Below are positions 33,243-44,749 of a stretch of DNA of 64,000 nucleotides, in pieces. Below the pieces are notes generated by a model. The model did not search any database, was not told the origin of the DNA, and worked only from the letters and a program-made list of their open reading frames with translations. Numbering within the stretch: position 1 is the stretch's first letter; every line of letters starts with the position of its first letter. The DNA comes from Roridomyces roridus (lineage: Eukaryota > Basidiomycota > Agaricomycetes > Agaricales > Mycenaceae), in contig JARKIF010000112.1 in assembly GCA_029378245.1 (NCBI GenBank), forward strand, positions 1 to 64,000, in the 5' to 3' direction. The position numbers and the translations under genes were made by a program.

Positions 33243-35927
33243 TCAGACATCAGATGTACTCCGCATATTTGCCAACAACGCCGAATGCCCCGCGCGAACG
33301 GGTGACGGAGCCAGAATCGGAGCGGATTTCGCCAGCCCCGGCGCTGAACTCTGCATTCGCTCCCCATCCTCCCCATGGTCACCTTGGCCTTCACTTGCAC
33401 CAAAATCAACCTCGTACTGCGCCGTATACCGCCCATGACTCGCATCCTCCAAAAGACGGATAACAGTCATACCCAGCAATCCACTTTCCCTTAGCGCCCG
33501 AACTTGGAATTCTGCTTGCCCATTGTCATCCGAGTGCCGTTGATGCGTGAGATACACCGCCAGCCCCGGATGCCCTCCCTGAGCCGGTTTCTCGAGACAT
33601 AAAACAACCTCCATCGACCGCGGGCCAAAGAACTGGGCGTTCCACAGATATATCACCCCCGAAACGCGTTCACGCTCGCGTACCCATACCGGATCCCCCG
33701 GCTCGAGTCCCGGTGTACTCGATGGTGGGGAGTCGGTCAGGATCCACACGTTTTCGAGGTCCTAGAAGACGATGATGAATTCGTGGATTGAATATCAAGA
33801 TGAAACGCACATAGATGAACGACCGCCAATCCGCAGCACATATATCGCGTTCCTCTGCATTCGAAGGCAGAGGCGCCGGATCGGTAAAATAATACCGCAG
33901 ATTCCCGACCTTGACTGCAGGGAATGGGGATAGTTGCGTGGGTGGCAAATTGAGTGGTCGGTCGAAGGACGCTCCTCGGTTGGGTACAGGTACCGGGGGA
34001 CGGACGTCAAGCTTGGGTAAGGGAGCTCGCCGAGGTGATCTGGGGACCGGTGGTGTGCGGCTGCGAGGCGCTACCACCAGGTCATGGGGTTTACGAGCAT
34101 CCGCAGAAGCAGGCCGCCCTTCTGCGGCCTGATTTTGACTCCAATGCGGCTGTTGTTCGAGCTGCTGATCTCCCGGCGCCATCCATTGGCGAGTCTTCTC
34201 CCCCCGCCTCTGCTCCACCTCAACACCAAACGCCCGAAATGTGTGGAGCGCCAACAGCAAGTACATGAACCCCACACCAAGAAGCGCGCTAACGCCAACC
34301 CTTAGACCGAGTGCTGCCCTATGTGAAAGGACGCTCGAGGCCAACACAGAGTCGGATACCACGCCGGTGCGCCATGCGAAAGAGACGATGCATATGATAA
34401 AAAGGATGATGGACCTATGAAATTCAAAATTTCGAATCCGAATGACGACTGCGTACTGACCAGCAAAACCACACTGCAGGCATCGCGAGCATGATCCAGA
34501 CGTTCCACACTAGCCACGCAGGTCCGTCTTGCGCCTGCTGTAAAACCGTGAACATCGTAGCCAGAGAAGAATAGTTGGAAGCCCGTACATCTGCCCACAT
34601 CGCAGCCCTGCATATCTTCCGCATCGTCCCAAAACGCACCGCATAAAGGCTCCCGAACGCCAAACCAATCAGTGTGGAGATGAGTGACAATAGCGCCGAA
34701 GTTCGAGCTATCGGATCCTTGGACGCAGCATCAATCTGCAGTACGGTGAGAATAGCGCTGTAAATCGTCAATATACATATAAAGAAGAATGTGCTTGAAT
34801 GAAAAAAACTGACGAAAGCATCAACGCCTCAATCAAACTCAACACCGTCCACTGCCTCACCAGCAAATCAACCAGCGCCTCCCATTGATACCGGAAATTC
34901 TGAAGATGCGGCGCAACGATAGCTTCATCGGGAAGCCAAGCCGTCCTTAGCTTCCCTGGCGTCCCATCGCGCCATTGTTCAGCATTCGCACTTTTTAGAC
35001 GGTGGATGTCCGTCTCGCTCAGATCCGCGTCGTCGAATATCCGGGAGACGCGGTGGAAGTAGAGGATCGGGAGTCGTAGGAGGAGGAGGGTCAGGAAGAG
35101 TTGGCGGGGTACCTCGAGGAGAAGGATGCTGAGAATACGGCTGAGGTGAAGACATGGACGGGATCCTGTGGAGCAAGTCACTGGGGGAGGGAGAGTATCG
35201 TCTTGGAAGTTAATCGGGAGCTCGGATGAGGTGTGTGGTAGACGAGAGTCGTGCGTAGCATGTTGCAGGGAGAAAGGATTGATAGAGATATATCGTGGCT
35301 CGTTGGGCGCTGGCGGGATTATGACTATCGGAGCGGGAGTAAAATACGGATTCGGCGCAGGTGATGGATATGGGAGGTAGCCTTGTTCCGGGGGATTGGC
35401 GTCGTGAAAAGCGGGGACTCGCGGAGTGGATGAACGGCGTCGTGGAAGAACAGCAACATCAGCCATACGGGTATCCTGCATCCGACGCAATGAATGTCTC
35501 GGCACGGCGGCGATCGGGCGTGACTTGACGATGACCTCCGGCTGGTGAGGAGACACGTACGCTCGGCCATTCCGCGGGCCGCTAGATCTCCCCCGAGGCG
35601 AGTCGTCCCTGTCCGCAGGATTTGGATGCCCATACCTGGCTTCGTATGCAGCACCGAGGCCTGATTTGTGTGTGGCGGTTTTGCCTTTTGTTTCTTCCAA
35701 GACGATCGTCAGTCTTGGTCTCGTATAGGCTGAGATCGAGACTCACTGCTTGACTGTGGCCACAAATGCTCAGCACGAGGATGTGGGTCCATTGCTGCCC
35801 GAGCTCCGTCCGGCCTGCCCAGCACAGCCTGCGACGATGCCAGCGCGCTGGGCCCAGCGTTGGCAGGCTCAGTGACCTCGCTGACGTAGCTGAGCCCTCC
35901 TTCTTGCGGTCCGTCGTCGGTGTTCAT
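33243..35927 (-). CDS. Multipass membrane protein of unknown function (826 aa)
   Basis: Five exons on the minus strand join in frame: 35747-35927, 34814-35693, 34461-34757, 33811-34414 and 33243-33761. The start is ATG 35927 (MNTDDGPQEGG). The N-terminal third is proline/arginine-rich and probably disordered. Hydrophobic segments follow: 'ILSILLLEVPRQLFLTLLLL', 'LSLIEALMLSAILTVLQI', 'LLSLISTLIGLAFGSLYAV', 'WLVWNVWIMLAMPAVWFCW', 'IILFIICIVSF' and 'VSALLGVGFMYLLLALHTF'. A Pro-rich stretch precedes a soluble C-terminal domain. The order of membrane segments and phrases such as 'RLPILYFHRVSRIFDDAD' recall an uncharacterised agaricomycete family. No transporter or enzyme motif is visible. The 3' end has been copied to 30333-30610. 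Confidence 0.75.
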
Positions 35928-35929
35928 GA

Positions 35930-36234
35930 GCACGAGCGGTTTCTCGTCGGGAGAGTCACCGTGGGTGGAGGGTGGCGCCTCGTCGAGCGGTTATCAAGCA
36001 CGTGTTGTGGGCGCCGACGGCGACAGTTGATCCCCGCGCTGGGGCCTTGGCGTGTTGCAGGGTGAGCATTCCCGACAGCTGTAACGGTGTGGAGGGAGGC
36101 GGCATAGGAGACATGAGCGTTACAGACAAGAGGTGATCGTGATCCGACGCCTAATCACCCATTAATGATCGCCACTCGCGGCACAAAGTCATGAAATTCG
36201 ATGAATACACATGTACAGTAATTCTACACCTCCC
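35930..36234. other. Intergenic between two minus-strand genes
   Basis: Contains the promoter side of the multipass gene and the 3' side of the next gene; no distinct element recognised. Confidence 0.4.
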
Positions 36235-37050
36235 TCACTTCACATTCTCTTGGTCCGTTTGTTCAACCTCCCCTTCAAATTCACGATGCCGCCCCGAAAG
36301 AGCCATCTTCCGAATAACCGCACTCTTCCGTTGGTTCCGCTTCAAGATCAACTTGCGCCGTCGGGAGAACAGGATCGCGAGTAAGACTCCAACGATCACA
36401 GCGAGCGCACCGATGACCCCGCCCACAATTGCCCCCGTGTGACTCTTCTTGTCGGGTGTACTAACCCTGTGCAATCCATTTGAATATTCGAATCAACAAT
36501 TCGACCAAAAAAGCACATACGTGTAAATGACATGGTCAAATCCGACTATCACAGGGTCTCCCCCGACGGGGATTATGGATAATACATGCTGTGTGTTGCT
36601 CCCAGAGGGTCCCCAGGAGACGGTGTGCGTAAAAGTGGCGTTCGGGTCCGTGAGGAAAGAGGACTCCGTCGTGCTCTGAGCGTCGTCCAGGACTACCGCG
36701 ACCGTTCCGATGAGATCGAACGTGGTGTAATACGCAACACCTAGGATTGGGGGTGTACTTAGTTGAGGTGCAAGATGGACTGAAAGCCGCACTAGTAAAT
36801 ACTCACCTGTGAATGTGAAAGTAATAGAGTCGTTGGTGTACGTCGTAGAAGCATTGACGATCCCCTCGCCTACGGGATTTCCACCGAATTTACACGGGCT
36901 CGCAGCGTTGCATTGGAAAGTCGTCCCGCCATACACGACATCCGGTGAGGTATCGTCCACGGTGAAATTCTGCAGCCCGGCGTGCACGGAGTCAAAGCCA
37001 AATCCCATGGCTAGACATATGATGACAAGGCCGATTGGGGATCGGTGCAT
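36235..37050 (-). CDS. Single-pass type I membrane protein (231 aa)
   Basis: Exons 36807-37050, 36521-36740 and 36235-36466 join in frame (64- and 54-nt introns). Residues 1-24 are a signal peptide ('LVIICLAMGFGFDSVHAG'). The ectodomain has several N-glycosylation sequons, one cysteine pair ('FQCNAASPC') and a beta-sandwich-like pattern. 'TGAIVGGVIGALAVIVGVLL' is the transmembrane helix, followed by a basic stop-transfer (FSRRRKLILKRNQRK) and a short charged tail. This architecture (secreted domain, Gly-rich helix, basic tail) is common in agaricomycete cell-surface proteins of unknown role. Confidence 0.8.
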
Positions 37051-37334
37051 GGCTCCGGTGCGGAGAATGACTGGAGGTTTGTGGGGATGGGAGAGGGAAA
37101 GAGATGCCTCGGTATCAATTGGGGCGTTTTAACAGCGACATTGACGCCGGATTCACAGTCTATGTCATGGGACGGTGTCTATTTGGAGAGGCGCCATGAT
37201 GCTTCTCATGGATGATTTTGGACATTTGTTCAGCAATTTTCTGCTTGCTCTTTCGAGGGAGGTCTCCTGTTGCAGCTGCAGGGCGGGTCCGAACAACGAA
37301 TACACGAGCGTCGACGATCAGGGGACATTATGAC
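37051..37334. other. Intergenic
   Basis: Promoter side of the single-pass membrane gene; nothing else recognised. Confidence 0.4.
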
Positions 37335-37500
37335 TCAAGCTCCGACCGGGCGCCATTTCCCCGGCGCTTGTTGAGATGCTGTTAGGCCTGACGCAGCCAC
37401 GTTTGGATACCCGACATGGAGCAGATTCTCCAGCGTGTCTTGTTGCTCCCAAATCATGTCGAGTGTGAGGTTCAGTGTTTCCGAATAAATACCCAGTTCG
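37335..37500 (-). pseudogene. Short relic of an LRR/F-box-like first exon
   Basis: 'TLDMIWEQQDTLENLLH' matches the core of the neighbouring intact gene ('ALDLLWEEQDMLRNLLH'). Similarity does not extend to either side, so this is a fragment left by an incomplete duplication. Confidence 0.55.
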
Positions 37501-37674
37501 GAATGAGCAGTGTGGCGTCCGAAGCAGAGCGGGGATAAGTATGGAGTGGCAGTGGCCCGTGGGACTCGGGCGTTGCAGCTAGACACATTTCTTTGTATTC
37601 GACCATTACAGGAAAGAAGGATTCCGTTCATACGATCAGACTTGAACAGGTCCGAATGGACGGTGGGACCCACT

Positions 37675-39345
37675 TCACTCTAACATCTCCTGCTGAGAAT
37701 TTTGGTCCCAGGCCCAAATGCGCTCCTCCGTTCGGACCTTGCCCAAGAGAGGCAACAACTCCTCGACGGCCTTCCACTTCTTGATCAAACTGTGTGCAAG
37801 CACCCGATCATTCGAGGCAATCGTCTCTGCGCGCAAGTTCCGCAGCTTGGGAAATGCGCCCGAAAGAAAGGCAGCCGTGGCCTGATGGTCGTGGCACGGA
37901 CTGATTTGTACATGGAGCGACGTCAAGGAGCTTTGTTGGACCCGAATCTTGGGTGGCTTCCGCGTCAGGGACTCGGGTACCACTGAAGCATTGAAGGAGA
38001 GCTCCAGAAAGGATAGGTGTGGGCAATGCTCGGCGAATGAGAGGAGGCCTGCGAGCGTGATGCGCGATCCGGAGGCTTGTCCACTGGCCACCTTCCGACT
38101 TTGCCCCAACACAAGTGTCTTGACCCGGTGCCACGCCCGTGCCAGCTCGTCGATCATGGAGTCGTCCAAATCAAAACCGAAGTGAGGGTAGAGAGACACC
38201 TCGGTCAATTCGGTGAAGAGGAAGAGTGGCCGAAGATGAAAGTTCTGGACGACAAGGGTTGGATCCACGTTTCCCGAAAGGCGCACACCCGGATTTCTCA
38301 GAGAAAGAGACTGGAGGGTGGAGTGGGCACGAGTGCAGTGCGCTCCGAGTGCCTTACACAATGCAGCGAAGGATATCGCGGTGTCCTTCCACATTGGAAC
38401 ATCGATTTTCAGTCCCAGAAGTGGAGCTCGAATAAGCAGAGATATAATGGGGAGAATCTCATGCGGGCTCCGCACCCTCATGGAAAGGGTGTGCAGAGTG
38501 GGGAATAGTAGGTCGTCGGATGCAATGGCGGGCAAGGTGACTGGGATATGGTTGGTGAGGTTCAATGACGTGAGAGTGGGCAGACGGCAGATGTGCTCGA
38601 GAACACTGCTATCGATGCGAGGGACGGAGAGACTACGCAATTGATCCAAACCGATGACGAAGGTATAGAGGTTCTGAACGGACTTCATCAGGGAAGGTGA
38701 AGCATCAATGTCCACCTCCATTAGACCGGGACACTGTGTTGCGATTGTTGGCAACAGCGAAAGCTCGGCCGGTGAATGCAGGGTATGTAACTGGAGCTCC
38801 TGGAGACGAGGCGCAAGAAAGAGGCGAATGTGATGCATCGTTCCAGGCCTCGATATCGAGGACCATTCCAGTCTCCGGAGATTGGGGAATAAAACGGGGC
38901 CAGGGAAGGACATGCGCAGGATGTCCAGCACGGAGGTCGGCGAGAAATGATACCGCAAATCAGCATCCATGTCGAAGGAGAACGATTTGACGCGCTGGCT
39001 GTAAAATAGAACCCGATCCCAGTCCGTGGGCACAATAGGCCGGAGCAGAGACTACATCGGATGAGCAAAGCGAGTGAGGGCAAGATGATAGGCACGTACT
39101 AGTACTTCGTCGTCGTCTTCGTCGTTCTCATCCTCGGCTTCATTCTCCTCGTCGTTTGAGCACTGCCAGAGACCATCTGGCATGCAATGGAGGAGATTGC
39201 GCAGCATGTCTTGTTCTTCCCAAAGAAGGTCGAGCGCTGGCTCGCAAAACGCCCGACAAGTTCGTGCAAGGGCAGCGAGACTGTCTTCGCCCGCGCAGCG
39301 CGATACAAGCGACACGATTTCGGGGATTTGCAGGGCTCTGTGCAT
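37675..39345 (-). CDS. LRR/F-box-like protein, intact (540 aa)
   Basis: Exon 1 is 39100-39345 (MHRALQIPEIVSLVSR) and exon 2 is 37675-39051, with a 48-nt intron. The F-box-like segment is 'LAALARTCRAFCEPALDLLWEEQ'. A very acidic stretch ('NDEENEAEDENDEDDDE') follows, then LRR-like repeats ('LRSLSVPRIDSSVLEHICRL', 'LTSLNLTNHIPVTLP') to the C-terminus 'LISGAFPKLRNLRAET'-like end. It is the only member of this local family without a disruption. Such proteins are expected to be SCF substrate receptors; the partner is unknown. It is more diverged from the other copies than they are from one another. Confidence 0.85.
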
Positions 39346-39399
39346 GGCGACCGACGTGGAGGAAACAAAGATGAAAATTACGTACGGACGTTAATCAAT

Positions 39400-40063
39400 C
39401 AATGTTTGGCGAATCACCGATGCGGATCATTCGGGCGGCGGCCGCCTCGCCGACGGAGGACCATGAGGTTCTGCTCGTCTAACTCTAAGTACGAGTATCG
39501 CACGTTCTCCCCTCCCGCTCTGGGTGTTCACATTTGTAATTTGTGTTGCAGTCGGCCCCGTATATTAACGCATAGAAGTAAAACTACGAACAGCGATGCA
39601 CACCTAAATTATTGGATTTCGGATGACATCGAACGCGAATAACAGTTGATTCAGATCAATGCCGACTCTTGCTTCTGACCACCCGGCATGAAATCCTCTT
39701 AACGAACGTAGCAATGGCGCAGCAGGAATCCATCATGATGATCTCTGATTTCACATCATTCGGGCGGTGACCGTCCGACTCGGCGAGACCGGGGATGCAG
39801 AGCGTCCACAAAGCACGAAACCACATTGAAACAAATTAGTAGTCGACGTTTCGAACAAAGCGGAGAACAAAGGCACCTTGGCACCCACGGCGTTTGAAGG
39901 ACAATGGGTGATGCGAATCACATCCCCGAAAAGGTATAAAGAGGACGTGCCACAATGCCTATTGTTCTCCATTTTCCCTTTAAGACTCACTGGCCCGGTG
40001 CACCTTCTTCTCACCACCCCTTCTTCCTTCCTCCCTCTCTCTTTTCACCGGCTCATCTTGACG
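39400..40063. promoter_or_regulatory. Divergent intergenic region with TATA box at 39935-39940
   Basis: GGTATAAAGAGG at 39932-39943 lies about 125 bp upstream of the ATG at 40064 and fits a TATA box with a long CT-rich 5' leader ('ccctctctcttttcacc'). The left part contains no gene. Confidence 0.55.
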
Positions 40064-40700
40064 ATGCTCTCCCTCATCCACCTCGCGTTCCTGGCGCTCG
40101 CATTCTTCTCTGCCTCTGCACCATCCGTCCACGGCCGCGAGCTCTGGCTCGAACGCAACAACCGCGCCATCCATCTGCACCCCCGCCGATTCGGTCAGAA
40201 TCACCCCGCCGTGCTGGACAAACTGCGAGCGGCCTGTGGCGGGGGCGTCTGCGCCAAGCTCGCTGGGGCCGCTGTGACTCCCCTCCTTGCGAAGCAGGGC
40301 GAGTGCACGCAGCAGGACATGGCGGATCAGATTATCAGTGAGTCTCTTTCCCCTCCGGCCAAACACACGTCACTCATGACCTTTGAATCCAGACACGAGC
40401 AAGCAATTCAATGGAACCACTCAAGCTGCGATGCTCGCCATCGCCATCGAGTACCGTCAGACGGAGAAGAACACACCCCCGGATTTCAAGACCAAACCTG
40501 AGACGTTCCGCAACTCGGTGTTCTGCCAGACGGCGCCAAAGAACCCTGAGCTCAACGGCTTGGTGCAGGCACAGGATCCCGCTAATGACCCGAATGTTTT
40601 CTTTGATCCTGCGACGGGGGAGAGCGTCCAATTGGGTGCGCAGGCGAATACGAGGCCGTTTGAGGGTGGGGCGAAGGGTAATTCGACGGGGAGTGCGTGA
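40064..40700 (+). CDS. Conserved secreted protein (193 aa)
   Basis: Exon 1 is 40064-40337 and exon 2 is 40393-40700 (55-nt intron; frame preserved). A signal peptide ('LIHLAFLALAFFSASAPSVHG') is followed by 'HPAVLDKLRAACGGGVCAKL', 'PLLAKQGECTQQDMADQI' and 'FCQTAPKNPELNGLVQAQDP'. The four cysteines are positioned for two disulfides. 'GTTQAAMLAIAIEYRQTEKN' suggests a helical core. The sequence belongs to a group of secreted agaricomycete proteins without known activity. It has a TATA box at 39935. Confidence 0.8.
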
Positions 40701-40799
40701 GGATTCCGGGGGATGAGGAGTAATGACTTGTGCGTTGATCGCAGTGTATTGTACATGTAACTGAAGTAATGAATGAACATGTAGCACGACTAAAGAGAG

Positions 40800-40880
40800 C
40801 CCAAGGGGTGTCCACTTCCGATCAAGTCGTATACGTTCGGTCCGCGTGTGAGAGGTTCGAATCCCCGCAGCGCCATGGGG
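40800..40880 (+). other. tRNA 3'-half-like fragment
   Basis: 'gaggttcgaatccccgcagcgcca' looks like a T arm and acceptor end, but the T stem pairs poorly and there is no matching 5' acceptor or D arm upstream. Probably a degenerate tRNA-derived fragment in the 3' flank of the secreted protein gene. Confidence 0.25.
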
Positions 40881-40974
40881 GAGTAATGTGTTGTATTTTT
40901 CTAAGTTTTCCAAGGTAGAGACATAGTCATGCGACATACCATCTGGATCCATCTACGTCTGGTCCAAAGCAAGG

Positions 40975-41235
40975 TCAGGCCTCGCCACGCCCTGGACTCA
41001 GAAAAATGCTGGCAATACGCGCGAGTGGTGTTTGAAGCCAAAGCCTGGAGCTGTAGGGTGCGCCATCGCTATGGCTGAGATATCCCTCGTTCGACGTACC
41101 TTCCATACGCGATTTGAAAGAGTCGAGGATTGAGGCGAGGAGGCGGGGAAGTGCGATCAAGAGCAGCGTCAGGATGAGAAGTTTCCAGAGGAACGCGGCC
41201 AGAGATTTTCGTACACCAAGAGGATGTATCATCAT
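40975..41235 (-). CDS. Small single-pass membrane protein (86 aa)
   Basis: The frame from ATG 41235 reads MMIHPLGVRKS, then a hydrophobic helix ('AAFLWKLLILTLLLIALPRLL') and a polar tail ending GRGEA. No intron or known family. The frame remains open upstream, so the start is uncertain. It is divergent with the small membrane gene at 41395. It may be genuine; coding support is only the clean hydrophobic/polar segmentation. Confidence 0.4.
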   Translation of the reverse strand: MMIHPLGVRKSLAAFLWKLLILTLLLIALPRLLASILDSFKSRMEGTSNEGYLSHSDGAPYSSRLWLQTPLARIASIFLSPGRGEA

Positions 41236-41394
41236 GTCAAACGCCGGACGAGTCGCGGATACGGAGGCAACTACCTCGCCGAACTGGCCGGTTTGGATCG
41301 CGATGGTTGTGGTGGTAGACAACAGACTGCGGCTGACAAATAAGTTTGTCCTTGTTATTCCGCCAAGCCTCTGACTCTCACCCACCTCACGACC

Positions 41395-41673
41395 ATGGCA
41401 CCGACAGCCAAGTACACACTCCTTCCCACCGCCGCCGCCGACGAGGAGGCCCTGCTGGGCTCGACCTCCCGCGATGCATCCGACGACGAGGGAGAATTCG
41501 ATACGGAGCCGCTGCCAGCTCACCGCGAGTCCTTCCCACCGACCATCGACCCTCGCTTCATACAGCCCAAACCAGCCACGTGGAAGCGCGCGGGTCTGCT
41601 GCTACTCATCGTATTCCTGTTCTGGCTGGCCTTCCAGCTGCAGGTGCGCGGGCGACCGAAGGCAGCGCAGTGA
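41395..41673 (+). CDS. Small tail-anchored-like membrane protein (92 aa)
   Basis: MAPTAKYTLLPTAAADEEALL opens an acidic N-terminal region with possible dileucine motifs ('YTLLP', 'EEALL'). A single helix ('AGLLLLIVFLFWLAFQLQV') near the end and a short basic tail follow. The ATG has an ACC context. Topology suggests a C-terminally anchored cytosolic domain on an endomembrane. Not a recognised family. Confidence 0.6.
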   Translation: MAPTAKYTLLPTAAADEEALLGSTSRDASDDEGEFDTEPLPAHRESFPPTIDPRFIQPKPATWKRAGLLLLIVFLFWLAFQLQVRGRPKAAQ

Positions 41674-41679
41674 ATCTGT

Positions 41680-43150
41680 GATATGGAAGGGGAAGCCGGT
41701 GCGCCGCAGTCGATTTCCAGATGGGCTTGGGCTTACGTGCTTTTCAGATTCGACACTCCCTGAAACAGCCTCATTGACATACGTGGCTCCGCGAGGGATG
41801 TCGTCCCCCACCCTGCCACTCCGCACCCTCCCCTTTCCGACCCGGCTATATCAAGCCTAGTCCTAGTGAGGGCCGATGTCGCGCTAGCCATTTGGACTCT
41901 AGTTTGTTTCACTCATCCCCCTTCCTTTCGATCCATATCTCCTCCGAACTGTAGATTTCTTCCCCGCTGTACTCGCCTGCTTTGCATCTTCGTATCATTA
42001 TTACATTATATCCGACCTCTATGCCGCTTGTCGCTAGCACAATCTACCCTGTTATTCTTCCGCGCCCGCAGCATCCCGGATTCCCGTACTCGCACTAACG
42101 CCGCACCGCCGACTTCCGACCTTGAGCCCCGTCGACCAACCATCGGTCATGTCTCTGGGACGCCTCCTGCCTCCCATCTTTGCCCGACCTATGTCGATAC
42201 GTCCGGCGCTTCTGTCTCTCTGGACGCTTGACCTTTCGAAAATCACAGGCACTGTCCTGCCGAAGACAAAAATACCTCGATGGCTGGGATGTATGACGCC
42301 GAGGAGAGTTGAACCCAGGCAGCGTCTGAAAGCTTCGACTGACATCTTGGCTTGCCTACTTTCGTCGCTGTCGCTGTTAATATCCGACATTCAGACGAGG
42401 GTGTATACGTGAGCGAGATCTTTGAATTGGGCTCGATACTCTAACTGACAGCTGTTTCTGTCCTTTGCGTATGTGGAACCAGCGAGCTCATCTGCCAAGG
42501 TTTACGCTCTGTCATGCGACAAAAAGGTACAGATAAATGGCGGCATGACGCCGATGAGAGTCGAACACACTCAGCGTCTGTTCAAAGCTTACACTGGCGC
42601 TGCGCATTCGGACCGTGAATATCGCTCTATAGAGTTGTCTGTCTAGGAGTGGACGCCTATGTTGTGTGTCGATTTTGGTTTTGTTACTGTCCTGCTGTAA
42701 CTGATAGTTCAGGACAATCGCCAGATTCCGAACTTGCCATTCAAGGGGCCAGACCATATGTGCGTCAGAATGTCCGACTCTGAATCTCTCGAGGTTCAAA
42801 CATCGCCAAGGGAGCAGCTCAAAATCCCAGGAGACTCACGCCTTGAGCTCTCAGAATAAGCGTCGAGAATGTGGGGATAAACAACCCCGTACAAGTGTGT
42901 GATGTACTTGAGGTTTGGCAATCATATCTGAAGTTGTTAGCCACAGACGAGGCGAAGTCCTTGTTGAATGAACACCCACATCAGTTTGTGTCTTGGATCT
43001 GTATACGTACCTGGGTCGATCGAATCTGAATCGTCAGGTCGACACAGATCATATTGTGTTGACTGTGCACACTTTGAGTTGCATTGATTCACCCTGTCTC
43101 CTGATAAACTCGCCGTCAGGCCGCCACTCGACCTCTTGTCTTCCACCTCA
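41680..43150. other. Intergenic with a degenerate direct repeat
   Basis: 'tgacgccgaNgagagtYgaac' followed by 'cagcgtctg' occurs at about 42292-42330 and again at 42546-42585. On the minus strand each copy has a tRNA B-box-like GTTCRACTC, but stems do not pair, so neither is called a tRNA. No supported gene; the right end is the promoter of the oxidase. Confidence 0.45.
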
Positions 43151-44749
43151 ATGGCCACCATCGCCAACTTCGCCGGAAAGCAGTTCCTACCCACGGACAA
43201 GGACTTCGACGTCCACCGTTGGCAATATGCGACTTCCACTCACCAAATCAACCACGACATGAACCCTGGACTCATCGTCCAGCCCCGCGACAAGGCAGAC
43301 ATCCAGCGCGTCATCGCACACGCAAGAGTACGCAAACAGGCTATAGCGATCCGCACAGGAGGCCATCAGTACAGCGGCGCGTCTTCCACCGGCCGAAACA
43401 ACATCCAGCTAGACCTGCAAACCACGTTCCAATCAGCCGACGATCTCGTGTACTTTGAGAAGGACGGGAAAAGCTTCGTACGGACGAGTGTGAGCCACAG
43501 CCTCGGTGCGTTCAATGCGTTCTTGGGAATGAACCATGTCTTCGTACCCCACGGCCAATGCACCCGCGTCCATGTCGGCGGCCACGTCCAGACTGGAGGT
43601 TACGGTCAGCTCGGACGCAGTTTCGGACTTTTTGGCGACCACGTCGTCTCGCTCGAGATAATCGACTACCGCGGGCACGAGCGCGAGATCACACGCATGG
43701 AGGAGCCAGAGCTCTTCTTCGCGTGGCTCGGTGGCAGCCCGGGCAACCTCGGCGTCCTCACTCACTTGGTGGTGCAAGTCTACCGCGAAGCGGACTACGT
43801 CGGTGCCCTGGGTATGCGTGCTGTGCATCTCTACGACACGGCGACGCTCAGCAAGTTATTGAGGCATCTCGCCGAGATGAATGACGATGCCGACTTTCCC
43901 CGGAACTACGATCTGTGCATCAGCGTCCTCAGCGCGTCGTTCGACATCCTCGGCCTCATGGGCGGGCTCGATAACAAGATGCGGCTCGAGCATCCCGAGA
44001 TATACGGACCAGACGGCCAGCCTGTGTTCCCCCGCATGATCGTCATATACGCGCAGTACGTCCCGTTCAGCCCAACGGACAAGCCCGACATGGGATTCTT
44101 CGACCAACTCCGCCAGGGGTGCTTCTTGTCTAGCGCCGTCGAGAAGAAACCCATGTCGGAGCTGACGGCGCAGTGGATCTTCCGCAACACGCGTGAGTTC
44201 AATCTCCCATACGTCAAACGGACGTACACCACAAATTCGACTACGCTGGCGAAGGACGGGTGGGTTGACTGGGTCGTACGTCGTATGGACGAAGTCGTCA
44301 AGCCGACGGGAAACGGCCAGTGGCTCTCCGCGCAGCTGCAGTGCTTTGGAGGCAAGAATTCTATGATGTTTCGGAACGCAGGCAATGGGACGAGTTACAG
44401 TGTGAGTCCGTCAGTGTTGATACCGTTTACTCACCTCGATGACGCTCGACAGTGGCGCGACTCGACGCTCTGCATGACTCTCGATAACTTCCACAAGCCC
44501 GAGAAGAAAGCAGAGGCAGAGGCTTGGGCGGCGAGGAACGACAGGGAAGCGATCGGACCGAACGGTATCTTCAGCACGCAGGATCGACGCTTTTTGTGGG
44601 GTTCATACGGCTCGTTTGATTTGGACTCGGTTTGGCGGACGTACCATGAGGATCGGGCAAAGTACGAGCGCCTCATGCAAGCACGGAGGCTCGCTGATCC
44701 CAAGGGTATTTTCACGCCAAACACGTTCTGTGTCAAGAGGGCGGGGTGA
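43151..44749 (+). CDS. Berberine-bridge-type FAD oxidoreductase (532 aa)
   Basis: A single-exon frame starts at ATG 43151 (MATIANFAGKQF). The PCMH-type FAD-binding domain is clear: RTGGHQYSG with His72 for covalent 8-alpha attachment, and GQC-TRVHVGGH with Cys137 placed for the 6-S-cysteinyl bond, followed by GGYGQLGRSFGLFGD. The C-terminal BBE segment reads 'YHEDRAKYERLMQARRLADPKGIF' and ends 'TPNTFCV'. Enzymes of this family oxidise alcohols, carbohydrates or alkaloid-like substrates with O2, giving H2O2. Here no signal peptide is seen, unlike many fungal members, so the protein is predicted intracellular. The physiological substrate is unknown and no biosynthetic cluster surrounds it. Confidence 0.9.
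   Translation: MATIANFAGKQFLPTDKDFDVHRWQYATSTHQINHDMNPGLIVQPRDKADIQRVIAHARVRKQAIAIRTGGHQYSGASSTGRNNIQLDLQTTFQSADDLVYFEKDGKSFVRTSVSHSLGAFNAFLGMNHVFVPHGQCTRVHVGGHVQTGGYGQLGRSFGLFGDHVVSLEIIDYRGHEREITRMEEPELFFAWLGGSPGNLGVLTHLVVQVYREADYVGALGMRAVHLYDTATLSKLLRHLAEMNDDADFPRNYDLCISVLSASFDILGLMGGLDNKMRLEHPEIYGPDGQPVFPRMIVIYAQYVPFSPTDKPDMGFFDQLRQGCFLSSAVEKKPMSELTAQWIFRNTREFNLPYVKRTYTTNSTTLAKDGWVDWVVRRMDEVVKPTGNGQWLSAQLQCFGGKNSMMFRNAGNGTSYSVSPSVLIPFTHLDDARQWRDSTLCMTLDNFHKPEKKAEAEAWAARNDREAIGPNGIFSTQDRRFLWGSYGSFDLDSVWRTYHEDRAKYERLMQARRLADPKGIFTPNTFCVKRAG

Noticed and set aside
40800..40880. tRNA gene
   Set aside because: Only the T-loop and acceptor-like end are present; the T stem pairs at about three of five positions and no 5' half was found.
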